Made by a program: the position numbers and the translations under genes. Below, piece by piece: positions 22,641 to 33,980 of a stretch of 64,000 nt of DNA. The notes under the pieces are model-generated. The model made no database searches. It was not told where the DNA came from and worked only from the letters and a program-made list of their open reading frames with translations. This stretch comes from Cichorium intybus (lineage: Eukaryota; Streptophyta; Magnoliopsida; Asterales; Asteraceae), in assembly GCA_023525715.1 (NCBI GenBank), contig CM042016.1, positions 60,797,882-60,861,881 on the forward strand, given 5' to 3'. Within the stretch, counting starts at the first letter, position 1. The number at the start of each line of letters is the position of its first letter.

Positions 22641-24019
22641 AGGATAAAAAGGAGTTTGAAGTTTTCATCAAAGGTTAGTATCGCCAGTGCATCCATAGCT
22701 GGTTTTGGAAAGATAAATGACATTGGGAAGGGATGTTGAGATTTCTTGATATAGTAGTTATCGAATGAAAGGTTGAAGGTTTCTTCAATCTTGCGTGTCC
22801 TTTTGTTCATGACTCTAAAAGCTTTTGAATTTTGTGAATATCCAAGAAATATTCCCTCATCTGATTTGTCATTGAATTTTTTCAAGTGATCTTTCATGTA
22901 TAGTACAAAATACCTACAACCGAAGATCTGAAGAAACATGACATTTGATTTTCTTTGGTTGAGAACTTCATAAGGTGTGATATGGAAACACTTGTGGAAG
23001 TAGTATCGGTTCAGAGTAAAGCATGCTATAGAGATGGGTTCGGCCCAGAAGTACATGGGCAAATTAGCAAAATTGAGCATTGTTCTAGCTGCTTCACAAA
23101 AAGATCGATTACGTCTTTCAACAACACTATTTTGTTGAGGAGTATATGGTGCTGAGAAATTATGAGTAATCTCCTTCTTTTTCAGAAACCCATCAAGAGT
23201 TTGATTTTTGAACTCCGAACCATTATCAGTGTGCACTGTTCGGACTGTCTTGTTAAGCATTACTTCCATGTTCTTGATGAAGTTGATGATCTCCCCAGCT
23301 GCATCTGATTTATTTTGTAGGAATACATTGAAAGATTTCGTTGAAATTGTTCGTTTGGAAATTTAAACCCATGTGAACCTTGATTAGTCATCCACTATCA
23401 CCAGATTATACTTGTTTTTCCCGATTGATTCCACTACGGATGGACCACAAAGATCCATGTATAGAAGTGAAAGAGGTTCGGTGATTTTTGGATTAATCAC
23501 AGTTGGATGCGTTTGCTTCGTTTGCTTGCCACATTCACAAGCTGCACAAAGTGAGTCATTATCAAATTTAAGAGCTGGCATCCCACGAACCAAATCCATT
23601 GCCACTAAATTATTAATATCCTTGAAGTTTAGGTGAGCAAGCCTTCGGTGCCATAGCCAACTAACATCTGAGTTTTCTTTAGATAAAAGACACAGCGAAG
23701 GTACACCAGTTATAGGCTTTAGATTTAATGGAAACATCGATCCCTTCCTTTCAGACATGAGAAATACCTCCTTCGTTGCTTCCTTCATGATGATACTTCC
23801 TTCATTGTTGAATGTTACAGCATTGCCAGTGCCAACAACCAATTGAGAAATACTCACAAGGTTATGCTTTAATCCTTTAACAAGTGTCACTCTATTTATT
23901 GTGAATTGTCCATTCGTGATTTTTCCATAACTACGAATTGGACATGTCATTATTACCAAAACAAACATTTCCTGTATCATCCAAGGTTCTGTAGTCCCTG
24001 AGATACTCCTTCTTCCCAA
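22634..24019 (-). pseudogene. pol: S2 protease end and integrase
   Basis: 24019-23384 covers the protease C-terminal half (ISQLVVGTG) and the integrase zinc site (WLWHRRLAH ... CAAC). It reaches VIVDD of the catalytic core and then a stop. Between 23383 and about 23310 lies some 37 extra bases relative to S1. 23269-22634 covers the rest of the core (HTDNGSEF, QQNSVVERRNR) and the start of the linker. The QQNSVVE reading replaces the usual Gly. Integrase is thus broken in the core. Confidence 0.83.
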
Positions 24020-24085
24020 TTATATGTCTTGAGCAGCCACTATCCATATACCATTTAGCATCATACTGCTCATTAGACATAACTT
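24020..24085 (-). pseudogene. pol: S2 protease active-site segment and upstream in-frame stop
   Basis: Translation of the minus strand gives VMSNEQYD and then MDSGCSRH with the D-S-G protease triad. A TGA lies four codons before the VMSNE block, at the same place as the TAA of S1 (5446-5448). Just after the triad the frame changes relative to the 24019 frame. Confidence 0.7.
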
Positions 24086-26900
24086 GCCATCAATTAATAA
24101 GAAGTTGGTACCCAATCAATCTTGGGTCCTCAGGGTAAGCAAAGGGTTATTGAATACATTTCTTAACTGCTTCTTCAGTTATTTCATTAGTAGTAAGGTT
24201 TATCATGTTTTCAGAAGTTTCATGCAAGAACAAGATGAACCATAAAATGAATCCGAAGAGCTTTTTGTAAGTATTGATGAGTCCGAAGAGGCTGAAATGT
24301 TAAAAACCTTCGGAACCCAAACTTGTTTGGATGATTTTGAACTATTTGATTTTGAGGTTTTCTTTGATTTGGTTGTTTTTGAAGAACACGATGACTTTGA
24401 AGATTTTGATTTAGGAGTGAGATTTTCTTTCAAGTCATTCCTTTTCCAATTTGGTTTAGATTTATCAATCGTAGATTTCCTTGACCGAGAACTACATAGC
24501 ATAGAAGTACACAAGTACTCTTCGTATGCAAGTTTGAAATCATTCAATGAAAGATTTTTATCTATAAACAAGTTCAAATTTTTGTCTAGCCATACCTGAA
24601 ATGTGTCTATCAAATTATTCCCTTTTGAAAAAGTTTTCTTTGAAGGTTTTTGATACTTGGGATTTGGAAAATTTCGTTTAGATGGTATGAAGGTGGGTTT
24701 TGAAATTGAAACCTTCGTAGCAGGTGGTTTTGTTCTAGAGGTTGAAGCCTTCGTATCAACTGGTTTTGTTGGTACAAATTTTTTTTTTCTTTTTGCAAGA
24801 TTGATTTGCTATTTTTCTTTAGAAATTGCAGCTGTTGGTTTGTGTTTTGGTTTTGAAATCACAACAGTTGATTTTGATTTTGATGTAGATACTTTATTTT
24901 GAGGGTTTTTCAAAATCATGAGTTTATGAGCCATCGGTTTGGAAATTTTATTTTTTCATTTGGAAGATTCATTTTTATGGTTTTTGCAAGAGATACACAT
25001 TCATTTGATTCTAAAATTTGAACACATCCATCTTCGGAGTTACAGATTTATTCATAACTTGAATTTGTTTGTAATTTCTCTCAGTATAAACTGGATCTTG
25101 ATTTTCAACATTTAGAAGATGAGTCAAATTCTTTGGAATTTTGTCTTGTTCCTAACATAAACAATTCTAAATTCTATGACCATACAAATCTTGTTTACGA
25201 AGATTGATTTTTACTTCCATGTTATCATTCAAGTTGTTTGCAACAATTTTTGAAGATGAGAAGAATCCTTCCTCAATGACTGTGGAGTTTTCCATCTCAA
25301 CTAGTTTAACCAAGTTATTATCGATTAAAAGTACACCTCCTGGTTTTACGAAGATTGAATTTTTGAAGTATGAAACCTTCAGATAGACACACGCACCATT
25401 GACTAATCTTTTTGAACTGTCTTTAAGATAATCCTCATAGGAAACACATTCATCAGAAACTTGTGTTTTGGTTTTAACGATTTCTTTGTTTTTATTTGAA
25501 ATTTTAGATGTTTCATTTTCACAATCTATTTTTGTTTTTCCTTTGACAACCGAAGATAGTTGTGATGTATCTTCGGAGGGTGATGCGGATGCAGAGGAGG
25601 ATTTCAATATGGACAAAGAAGAAAAATCAACTTCCTTCATATCCGAATCACTTTGACTCATTCTCAGATTCAGTCTCAATAACTTCTGATTTATTTTCAA
25701 TTTGAGGAACATTTTTCTGCAGAATTGGAATTTCTTTTGGAAGCAATTTCAACAAATTATCAGTAGTTAAATATTTTCCACAGAAATCAAGCCATGCATA
25801 TACGAAGTATTAGGAACTTCAGAACCAAATACGATGGATTCACATTCATAGGAAATACTGTCTACATTTTTCAACATGAATTCTAAGAAAGGAAAGAGTT
25901 GTTTGTGTTTTACAAATGTCAGCAGAATGATAGATTCGAGTTATATGAGAATACAATCTCTTCGCAGTTTCACAAAAGATGTTACGTTGTTTCAACATTA
26001 CACCATTATTATTCAAGTATTTTTCTCAATTCTCCTCTAGCACTAAGATTCTTAAGTTGGCCTTTTCTAGGATAGCTTCAAACTTTATACTCTCCCCCTC
26101 AACCGAAGAATCTCCTTCTCGCTAACATTTGCCCTATTTTTAGCATCAAGTAACATTTTGTTCATCACAGAGTAATCACATGTTATTTCAGCAATATCAT
26201 TTGAATATTTAGAAGCAGGAATTTTAAAAGATAAAAGAAGTTTTGATACCTGCTCAGGAATGGTTAGGCGAGCATCCTTCATCATCAGACAGACTTCCTC
26301 GTCATCATCTGAAGAGTCTTCAACTCAAATGGTAGGAACTCCTGCAACATCCTTCATCTCCAAGCCTTCGTAAACCTCTTCATCATCATCTTCTTTCTCG
26401 TCAGAAGTACCTTTCCGAAAGCTCTTACCAGCATCATAGGCAATCAAAGCACTATGAGTTTGCTTCCGTACTTCATCATCATTAGAGTCCGAAGACCACA
26501 CCTGGTATGTTCCCATGCAATCTTCAGAAGCCATCAGGGCAAGATCTTTATTCTTCTTTCTTGCCACTTCAAGTTTTCTGGCATAGTAAGCTTCATCCTT
26601 AATTTGGGTCTGCTTTTCATTCCTTTTACGAAGCATGCAATCCTTCGCAAAATGGTTTTTACCATGAAAGTAATTGCAATCATACCCAGAGTCACCACTA
26701 ATATTCTTTTCTTTAGATCCTTCTTTGGGAGCTTCCGAAGGCTTCGTTTCTAAAGGCTTCGGAGTTGAAGATTTGATGTTCTCATCCTTCGGTGTGTAGA
26801 CCTCAGGTTTGGGTTTTGGTGTGTATGATGATTTGTTAAAGTTTTTCGCAAATGGCTTTTTGAATCTTCAGTTGTTTGCCTCATACAATGCAACAGTTTC
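24086..26900 (-). pseudogene. gag: S2 Gag C-terminal / gag-pol linker region
   Basis: Pieces in several frames (26636-26325, 26285-26085, 25712-25167, 24798-24610, 24613-24203) follow the same order as 3814-5448 in S1. First come the zinc-knuckle end and KDEAYYARK, then the acidic and helical parts. The Lys/Ser-rich stretch with QVWVPK and an acidic tail follow. There are at least five frame changes. The region 26700-26636 holds the zinc knuckle. The region is about 1.1 kb longer than in S1. Confidence 0.68.
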
Positions 26901-27658
26901 TCCATTATCATTCACATATAGCTATCAGTTTCATCTGCAATTTCTTCTTCTTCAACATTAGAGACTAGAGCTAATGTTCCAGTATTCTCACTTCTTCTTC
27001 CACAAATATCCGGCTCATGAGATTTGATCAGATTGTACAAAGCTGCTAGCGAATAACTATTGATGTTTTCATAGGATTTGATCATCAACATGATACGTCT
27101 CCATTCTAGCTTCAGACTGTATAGAAATTTGATGTTGATTTCTTGTTGACTTCGGGTCTCACCATATTTCTCCAAAGAGTAGATCATCTGGCTGTAACGT
27201 TCATAAGCTTGTTCCAAAGTCTCATTCTCTTGCTATTTGAAATATCCAAAATCAGCCAATACTTTTTGAACTACGCTAGACTGAAGATTGTTATCACCAG
27301 CAAATCTAACTACAAGGCTATCCCAGATCTCGTTGGAAATTTTTGCACCAGAAATGTGATGTCGAACATCTGGACCAAGTCCACTTCTCAGTTCTCTCAT
27401 GGCTCTTTCATCATTTCTGATCTTCTTCAATTCAGTAGCAGTAAGTACTTCGACATCCTCTCCTTCAACTACAACGAATCTACCTTCAATATTAGTGTAA
27501 GGTCCATCTTTCAAAGATCTCCAAATATCCTTTTCTTCATCCAATCGTTCTAGATAATCTCTCATACGATCAGCCCAGTAGTCATAATAAGTGGGAACTA
27601 GAACAACAGCTTTGGCATAATTCAGCATATTTGCATATGTAGCTGTTGAATCAGTCAT
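26901..27658 (-). pseudogene. gag: S2 Gag N-terminal part
   Basis: The ATG at 27656-27658 begins MTDSTATYANMLNYA, matching S1. The frame runs to a TAG at 27233 (after ADFGYFK) and continues in the same frame to 26912, covering the UBN2-type gag region (LRSGLGPDV, MIYSLEKYGETRSQQ). It then shifts frame before the zinc knuckle. This copy shows the intact frame at the place where S1 is shifted. Confidence 0.83.
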
Positions 27659-27797
27659 TTTGATTGAGTTTTCAACTGGAGCTTTTCAGAAAAACAAGTA
27701 ATAGAGATTGATTAAAGTTGTGGAAACCCAGATCTAGGAATCAATCTAGATCTAGAACTGTAACAATAAAAACAAGACTCTATAGACTGTTGTCCCA

Positions 27798-27808
27798 CTC
27801 TAATACCA
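27798..27808 (-). other. S2 primer binding site
   Basis: On the minus strand TGGTATTAGAG starts two bases after the LTR end. It differs by one base from the initiator tRNA-Met site of S1. Confidence 0.82.
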
Positions 27809-27810
27809 TG

Positions 27811-28275
27811 TGTTGAGTGTGAAATTCAATCAAAGACTGGATATGAACAAGTATTCCGAAGTAATAATTCAATAATATAAGCAACACACACAATGGTAAT
27901 GAGTAATAGTGAAGAACACAAAAATTGAATAGAATAACTGTCGAATGCTTTGGTATAATGATATAAGGTTTTACAATGTGGTGAATAATAAGCACTCTCG
28001 AAACAGATGGTATCACTGATATTTATACGTGATCAGTTATACAATAGTACAATAAAGATATTAAGAATATTCTAACAGGGTACTATCCAATGACTGAGCA
28101 GTATTGTGCAACACGTAGTCTGCACAGCACGCGTGTTGTGGATAAGGTTTGTGGCTTGTAAGCCTTCGAAACCTCCAGAGTAAATCCTTCGGAGCTTCAG
28201 GCTTCGGGCTCTGTCTTCGTAGTCATTAAGGCCTTCGGATCGGGATAATCACTTCAACATAAATTATTCTCAACA
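27811..28275 (-). repeat. S2 5' LTR
   Basis: 465 bp, starting TGTTGAGAATAATT and ending CACTCAACA on the minus strand. The PBS follows directly, so this is the 5' LTR. TATAAATA (28020-28027) begins the core shared with S1. CTTCGG/CCGAAG motifs cluster at 28160-28245. The outer flank is GTATG (28276-28280); the partner duplication would be outside the window. Confidence 0.88.
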
Positions 28276-28716
28276 GTATGTCCCCTTGTGGTGATTTTAG
28301 CACAGTTCCAATCCTATTCCACTAGAGGTGAAGGCTCCATCGGTGTATAATGTCCATTTTTTTGTCCATCCTCATCTTGAAGTTGTTTGAGTTCCAACTC
28401 AACTTCAGATTGGATGTTCTTGCTTAAATCCACCACAAAGTCCGCTAATTCTTGAGATTTGATTGAGGATCTTGGTTCATATCTTAGGTCAAACGTGCTC
28501 AGCTTTACTTCCCACTTTGACATTCTTCCTAACATCTCTGACTTTCTCGTGACACGCTTAAGGGGAAAGTTAGTTTCAACACAAATAGGGTGCGTTTCAA
28601 AATAGTGTCTAATTTTTGTGGATGATGTGACAAGTGCTAATATAAGTTTTTGAGCATGCGAGTACCTGGTTTCTGCATCCAATAAACTCCTACTTACATA
28701 GTAAACCGGATGTTGG
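28276..28716 (-). pseudogene. pol: Ty3/gypsy pol fragment: RNase H and start of second RNase H
   Basis: Minus-strand translation of 28757-28314 gives the Ty3 RNase H end: PVYYVSRSLLDAETRYS, an FETHPI block, KSEMLGRMSKWEVKLS and SQELADFVVDLS. After a frame change it reads a short block resembling the start of the extra RNase H typical of the Tat/Ogre branch (28276-28370). Both ends are cut, on the left by S2 and on the right by the LTR of E. It is the oldest visible layer at this place. Confidence 0.8.
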
Positions 28717-29006
28717 TGTTGGGTGCAAAGTTCTACATGTTTATGACATGGTGGCATTAGGAAGGCCCGCTTATGTTTGTGGGCTTGTGCATCGGGCTTA
28801 TTAGCTATTAGACTATAAATAGTGTTTTATTCATTATTTTATAGTTAATGATTCTAGAGGGAGCATAGTCATATTATAGAGAGAGTAACAATTACATTTT
28901 AAAACCCATCATATTGTAAAACCTTTTGATCAATACAATCATTCGGCTTTTGGATTCTTGATTGGTGTCGTTCTTATTCCGCATTTTGTCAAATCGCCAC
29001 TTTACA
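28717..29006 (+). repeat. E 5' LTR
   Basis: About 290 bp. It matches 38816-38954 over the first half (GCATTAGGAAGGCCC, CTATAAATAGTG). CTATAAATAG near 28814-28823 is a likely TATA box. It ends TTTACA before the PBS. Confidence 0.75.
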
Positions 29007-29008
29007 AT

Positions 29009-29020
29009 TAGTATCAGAGC
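29009..29020 (+). other. E primer binding site
   Basis: TAGTATCAGAGC is one base away from the initiator tRNA-Met site and sits three bases after the LTR end. Confidence 0.75.
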
Positions 29021-29360
29021 CTAACCTTGAAGATTTAACATATTATTTAAAGGATCGGTTCCTGGTTTGACAACCCACACATCATCAATCAGAATTCAAA
29101 TTTCAGATTTGGATCTTTAGTTTTTGTGAGTTTTTTCTGATATGGAATCAACATTTTGCTCAGTTCTTCATCTTTGATCTGTTTATGTTCATCAGTATTA
29201 GTTCAGATCTTGTTTTTATCATTGAAAATTCGTTCATATCTATTTCTCTCACTAGAAATCGTTCCAGATCTACTCTCTCGCTCTAAAAACCCACTTCAGA
29301 TCCACTTTCTCTCTCTAGTTTTATTCCAGATCTAGTGATTATTTATTGTTTAGAACGAAA

Positions 29361-29930
29361 ATGGAAGCAAAAAATTCGAAAATATGGACTGTTATTGTTG
29401 ATAATCTCAAATACAAAGTAAACTTTGAACAATTTTTGGGTCTTGTGTAGAGAAATCAGAAAATAACAAATGATACACTTGTTTCTGATGGAGGGGAGGA
29501 TACATATGGAAGATTAATTTTTAATCCTTTGAAACGTGAATCAAACATGCATTTGTTCTCAAAAATGTTAAAAGTGCTTAGAGAGATAGCCAATAAACAT
29601 GGTTTAGAAAACCGAAAATCAGTAAGAAAATATGTTTCTCTTGTTGAAGATGCACATGGTCTTCTTGTTAATCAAGACTTTGAATATGATGTTCTTCATC
29701 TTCATATTTCTGGAACATCTGATGAAAACTTCGAATCTTTATTTGATCTCCAACCTGAAAACGAAGATGCAAATGTTAAGGGGGAGTTGGATTTAAAAGA
29801 AGAGTATTTGGTGAAAGTGTTATTTGCTGCAAAATCCTCAAAAAGAAGAAAATCCAAATATGTTGGTTCTTTGATTTCAAATGACATGTTTCAAGGTATG
29901 AAACCTTATAAAAAACCCACTTTAGTTTAA
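29361..29930 (+). pseudogene. Unrecognised ORF at the gag position of E
   Basis: The ATG at 29361 is the first after the PBS in a fair context. The frame runs 190 codons to TAA at 29928-29930 with one in-frame TAG at 29448-29450. The protein starts MEAKNSKIWTVIVDNLKYK, is rich in Lys, Glu, Leu and Asp, and has no zinc knuckle. It does not look like Gag. It could be a captured or accessory sequence, or a gag too diverged for me to see. I do not know its function. Confidence 0.45.
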
Positions 29931-30068
29931 AATCAAAGCTATCAAATCCGAAGGGTTTATAATCCGAAGCTTTCTGATAAGATTCATAAAGATGAACAAA
30001 GTTCTTGTTTTAGTTATTGTGTTCATAATTTTAAAAAGAAGAAGAAGAAGAAAAAGTCAAAAACGAAA

Positions 30069-30314
30069 ATGATGTGGGTTCCCAAAGAGAAAAGTTCTGA
30101 TGGTGTTCTTCTTCCAAAATCAGATGTGAAAAATGTTGGAAAGATTATTGTGGTGAATTCGGGTTGGTATACTGAATTGTTTGAAGACTTTTTGGTTCCA
30201 ACTAAAAGACCACGAATTTCTGATGGTTGTTCTTCATTTTTCATAAATGGTGTTTATGAAAAATTTGGGTCAAAAGGTTTGAAGATGTTTTGGACACAAA
30301 TGTGTTCTTGTTAA
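30069..30314 (+). CDS. Small unrecognised ORF in E
   Basis: 81 codons (MMWVPKEKSS... to MCSC), just after a Lys-rich AAG repeat (30033-30060). The MWVPK motif recalls the WVPK motif of the gag-pol linker in S1 and S2, which may mean that this is a remnant of that linker. No other domain is seen. Confidence 0.3.
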   Translation: MMWVPKEKSSDGVLLPKSDVKNVGKIIVVNSGWYTELFEDFLVPTKRPRISDGCSSFFINGVYEKFGSKGLKMFWTQMCSC

Positions 30315-31203
30315 AAAGTTAAGTTGTTGGGAAATGCACAATTACGTGCTTAACTTTTCAGTTCACTTAAAAGCCAGAGTTGCATACAATGAAAAGACAC
30401 ATCACTGGTTCTCAAGGACACATGATTTACTGTCCACATGTATCTCATGGTCAGTAATTTAATATATTTTACGGTTTATGAATCTTTATCCGATTATTAC
30501 GCAATATATTACAATGCTACTACATCTTACACTCAATCTAAAAGCAAAAGCTGCAACAAAACAAAATAAAATGGACAAAAGATACTGTAACACTACATCT
30601 CCTATAAACCTACTTGTCCTTGCCTTGTCCTTTTTCTCCCCATGTACACGTCTAATGATACAGCATGCCCCATGCTCCTGATCCTTTAATAGTCGCTATC
30701 AAAAGAACACGTTGGAAAGTAATTAGATGTCATCGCAACCTGATTTGGATGTGAAATGAAGCAAATCGATGGGTATATGGAACTATAAAAGTAGAAATGA
30801 AACGACCAAAGGAATTACAAGTTTATCATATTAGAAATTATTTTTACCTAGTTGTTTAAATACAAGAAAATAAAATGGAAAAGATGGTACACCACTTTAC
30901 AATACATATTTTTATGACAGATTTTGATCCTCTAATGCAAGATATGGAATTCTCCTGTGCAAAATCGAAATTAGATTTTCAATAGATAATATTGATGGTA
31001 CAATCGATGACCGGAAAAGATGAACCGAAACGAAAAAGGAAAAGAAGGTTACCTGATGTGAAGTCAAAATCTTTGGAACCGAAGATTTGCAAAATCTTTG
31101 GTTGGGTCTGTGATTTTGGGACCGAAGGAGATGAATTGTGATGTCAATGCTGAACAAATGATACCTCCGATACCAAGTTTGAGATGAAATCGGAACAGAT
31201 GGC

Positions 31204-31512
31204 GAACATATATGTGGAAAATGGGAGATGAAATCAGCATCGATTGATCCAATTTAAAATCATATTAGAGATGAAAAGAGAAAAAGATGAAGATGGTGTT
31301 ACCTTAGGATCTAATGGTATGAAATCAAACTGAAATCGGATGATACAAAAGAAAGAACAAACATATTTGTGGAAAAAGGGAGATGAAATCCGCATCGATT
31401 GATCCAATTTAAAATCAGATTAGAGATGAAAAGAGAAAAAGATGAAGATGGTGTTACCTTCGGATCTAATGGTATGAACTCAAACTGAAATCGGATGATA
31501 CAAAAGAAAGAA
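31204..31512. repeat. Two-copy tandem repeat, 155-bp period
   Basis: Units 31204-31358 and about 31359-31512 are nearly identical (both hold GCATCGATTGATCC and GATGAAGATGGTG). A few differences, such as TTAGGATC against TTCGGATC, show that the duplication is not brand new. Confidence 0.85.
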
Positions 31513-31782
31513 CAGATACCTAAAGGTGTTGATCTCATTAGAAGGAATTGAAAAACAATTTGAACCGAAGGTTTTTTTAATTTCTTTAGATGGTGATGTG
31601 TGCCGGCGAAGGAGAAGGCGACGGTGATTTCTTCGGATGGCTGATGTTGATGATACGAAGAAGATGAAATCTTCGGCGATGGCAAGTGGATGAAATTCTT
31701 CAGAAGTCGATGGTGATGTGTGACGGAGACGGCAAAGTGTGTTATCTTCGGATGGTCACTATGATAGCATTTGCTGGGTTTG

Positions 31783-31790
31783 TTTATATA
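31783..31790 (-). promoter_or_regulatory. TATA-like box on the minus strand in E
   Basis: TATATAAA on the minus strand is followed by a C/A-rich, T/C-rich leader resembling a plant 5' UTR. No coding exon is found downstream, so it may be a captured promoter piece. Weak evidence. Confidence 0.25.
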
Positions 31791-31884
31791 GATCATTCAA
31801 TTTGATCCGATCGGAGAAGAAAAGGAAATCGGGATATGAGATAAAATCTTCGGTTGCAAAATCTTCGGATAGTGTATTCCAGAT

Positions 31885-31947
31885 AAAAGTCTCTTGGAAA
31901 TTGTCCAAAAATTAAAATGTTCGAATCTTGGAAATTGTCCAAAAATT
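31885..31947. other. Junction with filler DNA between E and the truncated LTR of A
   Basis: 31885-31927 (43 bp) is identical to 41752-41794 inside the CACTA element. Its first part (TCTTGGAAATTGTCCAAAAA) is then repeated at 31924-31945, and the LTR of A starts about 38 bases late. Short copied patches of this kind are typical of double-strand break repair with template switching. Confidence 0.65.
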
Positions 31948-33016
31948 GAAAAACGTAACACATACACTAGCACAGTGGTAGTCAGGGTCGATCCGCAGGA
32001 GCTTCGTGGTTAGACCAGATGACAGATTCCCAACTTGTAGTGTCACGCTACAGTCGGAGGACCTAGTTTCTAAGTTCTCAACTACTAATATCCAAAAGCA
32101 ATAACCAAACAAAGTCAAGCCAAGCATAAGCTAAACTCAACTCAAACAAGCCTAGTTACTTTCTGAAATCAGAAGTGCATCTCTGAATCAGAAGCAATCA
32201 AAGGCATCCAAAACATCCAAACAAAACAAGGTATAACCTAAACCAATAGCTATAGTCCAACTGAACAGTTACTGGCCAAAGTTCAATACCTAAAGCTAAC
32301 CTAGTTGGCTACTGATTTCTACAAGGGAAACAGTCCCAAACAAGGTCAAAATAACATCCAAACACAATCCAAACAAACATAAGCATCAAAACATCAAAAA
32401 ACTAAGATTAATAGTAACCAAATGATTTTCATTAACCAAAACCGAATTCCAGTGGTCCAATACAGTAACCAATGATATGAAACAGAAAACTAAAGTGCTC
32501 AAAGTCAGTGGTTGTCACTCCCAAAGACCTTAGCTACAAATGCTACTTGCTACTAAAAGGAAATTAAATTATAAAACCTGAAATGCCAAAAGATGGTTGC
32601 TGAAAACGAATTCTTGGAGTCAAAGAACCTCTACGGTCGATTTTTCAGCGGGGGCGGGTTTTCGGCTGGAAATGCCTCTACTTATAGTTGCAATTTTCCC
32701 GCAGCCGCGCAGCGCAAATGAGGATTCCGCGGCGCGCGTCCTTATCAGATCCCGTTTTCTCGGCATTTGAATGTGTTCCACCGCCTTTGACCCGCGTCGC
32801 GCGTGCTTGATTCCGCGGCGCGTGTACGTGTTTTCCTGATTTTATCTTCATTTCCAAACTTTCTCCAATTTGTACGCTTTTAGTCCCTGCTTTTATTCTT
32901 TTCTTCCAAACAAGTCCTGGCACGAAAAGTGAGAATACCAAGATATATCTGATATAATTTCATCAAGACTAGGGCTCAACAACGCCTAAAATATGTACTA
33001 TCACTGGGCGTTGTCA
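31948..33016 (-). repeat. A 3' LTR (outer end truncated)
   Basis: Matches 37257-38375. The first 38 bases in window orientation (TGACACGCCTAGGTCG...) are missing. It ends with the inner terminus GGGCGTTGTCA at 33016, next to the purine tract. Confidence 0.88.
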
Positions 33017-33980
33017 AATACCCCATACTTGTGCCTTGCTTGTCCCCAAGCAAGAGAGTTTTTAACAAATTATAATAAAGACTCAAACAATTTTTGACTG
33101 TGTTCAGTTTCAAAGCTTATTGCCCTATGAGTTGGAGTGGAATAGTTCACGAAAACATAATTGAATTGTTCTTTGGAATTCATGGCTTTCTAGTGAACCC
33201 TTGATTACAATTTTCTGTCCACAATAAAGTGTACTTACTTATTCAGATTCTAAAGGCCATTAAGGAATTGTCCATGACTTTCGATGCTGTCCGTGTAACG
33301 AGCTTCCGGAAATACCATCCCAGACCAGACGATCTTAGGTGGCAAGGTGCATAAGCCCCACCGATTTTAGTCCTACCGACTCGAACAACAAAGGCCACAG
33401 ATTGACATTTCCTTCCTAAATTCCAATCCTAAAACAATCCAATTGTCTAACTCTTAAAACTCAACTTGTTTGACTAACTAATAGCATGATCACAACTAAA
33501 CAATATTTCTTGAAAAATACCAGTGCTATCACAATCACAAACTATTCGTTTCAAAATTGCAATTTGTTAAAAATTTTGAAAATGATTGCTAAAAATTTGA
33601 AAATTACTTGTTTTCTGCAAAAATTTCAAAAATAAACTCTTTCGACCGTCCACACCCCACACTTAAAACCGTACAACGTCCCCGTTGTACAGAAATTATT
33701 TTTAGAACAAGGGAGAAAGAGTTACCCCTTTTGGATAGTAGATTGCTTGGTTGGTACTCAGTATCACAGGTATAATTGCAAACAAACGGATCCTTGATCT
33801 CGCATTCTGGAGTTGTAACGCAACAGTGAACACGCCGGTGGTCAAGACAAGTGGAGGGGGCACGGTGACCCCACACTTGTCTGAGACAACTCCTTCCCAT
33901 TTGGCATAACATGCATGACTCAACAAAACATTGAAAGCAACATAGCAAATATACAGACAAAATATAAAAGTGTGTCATAG
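33017..33980 (-). other. A 3' non-coding region and polypurine tract
   Basis: The PPT reads AAGTATGGGGTATT on the minus strand (33017-33030). The rest is A/T-rich, conserved with C and B, and holds no gene. Confidence 0.65.

Larger units (their letters stand above)
16454..28275 (-). mobile_element. S2: Sirevirus-like Ty1/copia retrotransposon, interrupted by element C
   Basis: Read on the minus strand the order is LTR (28275-27811), PBS, gag, protease, integrase, reverse transcriptase, RNase H, spacer and the first two thirds of ORF3, ending at 16454 where element C begins. The rest of ORF3 and the 3' LTR must lie left of the window, beyond C. The proteins resemble those of S1 closely but the LTRs differ, so this is a sister family. 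Lesions are more frequent than in S1. Being the host of C, it is older than C. Confidence 0.88.
30315..31884. other. Non-coding interior of E
   Basis: No credible gene. On the minus strand, 31880-30950 looks like a promoter and 5' leader: TATATAAA at 31783-31790, then C/T-rich leader sequence with CATCACC repeats. It includes a 155-bp tandem duplication (31204-31512). Confidence 0.4.

Noticed and set aside
28314..28757. RNase H fragment reaching to 28757 as part of element E
   Set aside because: The frame runs by chance into the LTR of E after 28716. The homology to Ty3 RNase H stops at the LTR border and the strand is opposite to E.
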